From positions 1 through 6,708 of the forward strand of contig DQVA01000075.1 in NCBI GenBank assembly GCA_015661965.1: 6,708 nt of DNA, in the 5' to 3' direction. This stretch comes from Candidatus Bipolaricaulota bacterium. GTDB lineage: Bacteria; Bipolaricaulota; Bipolaricaulia; Bipolaricaulales; Bipolaricaulaceae. Within the stretch, counting starts at the first letter, position 1. Each line of letters opens with the position of its first letter. This document shows positions 6,461-6,708 of this stretch, one piece after another. Under the pieces are notes generated by a model that saw nothing but the letters and a program-made list of their open reading frames with translations, had not been told where the DNA came from and did no database searches. The position numbers and the translations under genes were made by a program.

Positions 6461-6492
6461 GGGAGCGGGGGCCCGAACGGGCCCCCGCTCCC
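6461..6492. terminator. Perfect GC-rich hairpin between convergent genes, probable bidirectional terminator
   Basis: The arms GGGAGCGGGGGCCCG (6461-6475) and its exact reverse complement (6478-6492) are separated by AA, giving 14 pairs with a GAAC loop or 15 formal pairs. It lies 34 bases after the mbhN stop and 10 bases beyond the stop of the minus-strand gene. Neither side carries a real T tract (ATTTACC on the plus side, AGGAGGCG on the minus side), so it is not a textbook intrinsic terminator. Its position between two gene ends still makes transcript-end formation or 3' end protection the best explanation. Confidence 0.75.
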
Positions 6493-6502
6493 ATTTACCG
6501 GC

Positions 6503-6708
6503 CTATTCCAAAGCGGGAAGGCTGGCCGCCGCAATGGCCTGTCCCACCCGCCGAGCCTTCTCGGCCGGAAGGTGGAGCTGGACGCGGAGGTAAAGCTCGG
6601 GGAATTCTGTCTCAAGTACCCTTTCCGACCATTCCAGAATCAGCTCCCCGCCCCTACCTGAGGTCACTCGGCCCAAAAGAAGGATGTGCTTTGCCTCGTA
6701 GAACTCAA
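6503..6708 (-). CDS. C-terminal end of an unidentified conserved-looking protein (5' part outside window)
   Basis: On the minus strand an open frame enters at the right edge (first full codon at 6706-6704) and runs 67 codons to a TAG at 6505-6503. The visible peptide includes EAKHILLLGRVTSGRGGEL (visible residues 4-22), then LETEFPELYLRVQLHLPAE (31-49), and ends GQAIAAASLPALE. It looks like a genuine protein: alternating hydrophobic strands and amphipathic helices, a glycine-rich GRVTSGRGG turn, and third codon positions rich in G and C. The GRVxSGxGG and GQAxAAASLP patterns recall the C-terminal end of ROK/ASKHA-like sugar kinase or regulator proteins, but this is a weak memory-based resemblance and no function is claimed. 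It converges on the mbh operon and is probably a separate transcription unit. Confidence 0.7.
   Translation of the reverse strand, partial: EFYEAKHILLLGRVTSGRGGELILEWSERVLETEFPELYLRVQLHLPAEKARRVGQAIAAASLPALE

Noticed and set aside
6040..6615. Minus-strand open frame of 191 codons across mbhN and the 3' hairpin
   Set aside because: It runs antisense to mbhN and through the perfect hairpin, and conflicts with the better minus-strand frame ending at 6503. Its translation resembles nothing known.

Overview
The window is almost entirely one plus-strand operon. It encodes the distal two thirds of a group 4 (Mbh-type) energy-converting membrane-bound [NiFe] hydrogenase. The genes read mbhE(3' end)-mbhF-mbhG-mbhH-mbhI-mbhJ-mbhK-mbhL-mbhM-mbhN, the order known from the 14-gene mbhA-N operon of Thermococcales archaea. 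The start of the operon (mbhA-D, most of mbhE and the promoter) lies before base 1. A short minus-strand gene fragment converges on the operon at the 3' end.

Layout: 2-2794 is the Mrp antiporter-like membrane part: the end of an MrpA C-terminal-type subunit, MrpB-like MbhF, MrpC/NuoK-like MbhG, MrpD/NuoM-like MbhH and the linker subunit MbhI. 2805-6426 is the hydrogenase part: NuoB-like small subunit MbhJ, NuoC-like MbhK, NuoD-like NiFe large subunit MbhL, NuoH-like membrane anchor MbhM and the 2x[4Fe-4S] subunit MbhN. 6427-6502 is a short intergenic stretch with a perfect GC-rich hairpin at 6461-6492. 6503-6708 is the C-terminal end of an unidentified conserved-looking protein on the minus strand.

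How the parts work together, from family knowledge: reduced ferredoxin gives electrons to MbhN, they pass through the MbhJ cluster to the NiFe site in MbhL, and protons are reduced to H2. The energy is passed through MbhM and MbhI to the antiporter-like subunits, which move ions (H+, and in the Pyrococcus enzyme Na+) across the membrane. All four NiFe-ligand cysteines and all twelve expected Fe-S cysteines are visible. This supports a real hydrogenase rather than the sulfur-reducing Mbx/Mbs relatives, which have lost part of the NiFe ligand set. The reaction may run in the H2-oxidising, ferredoxin-reducing direction in the host; the sequence does not decide this.

Organism: the DNA is strongly GC-rich, with GC-rich third codon positions, clear Shine-Dalgarno sites and ATG starts throughout. 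This suggests an anaerobic, probably bacterial, high-GC lineage that carries an archaeal-type Mbh. A Bipolaricaulota/Acetothermia-like or similar uncultured thermophile is a guess only. I found no RNA gene, CRISPR array, mobile element, hydrogenase maturation gene or broken gene. No wholly new system is evident. The points most worth checking are residue changes in MbhH and MbhL, the translational layout at the module junction, and the convergent 3' end.
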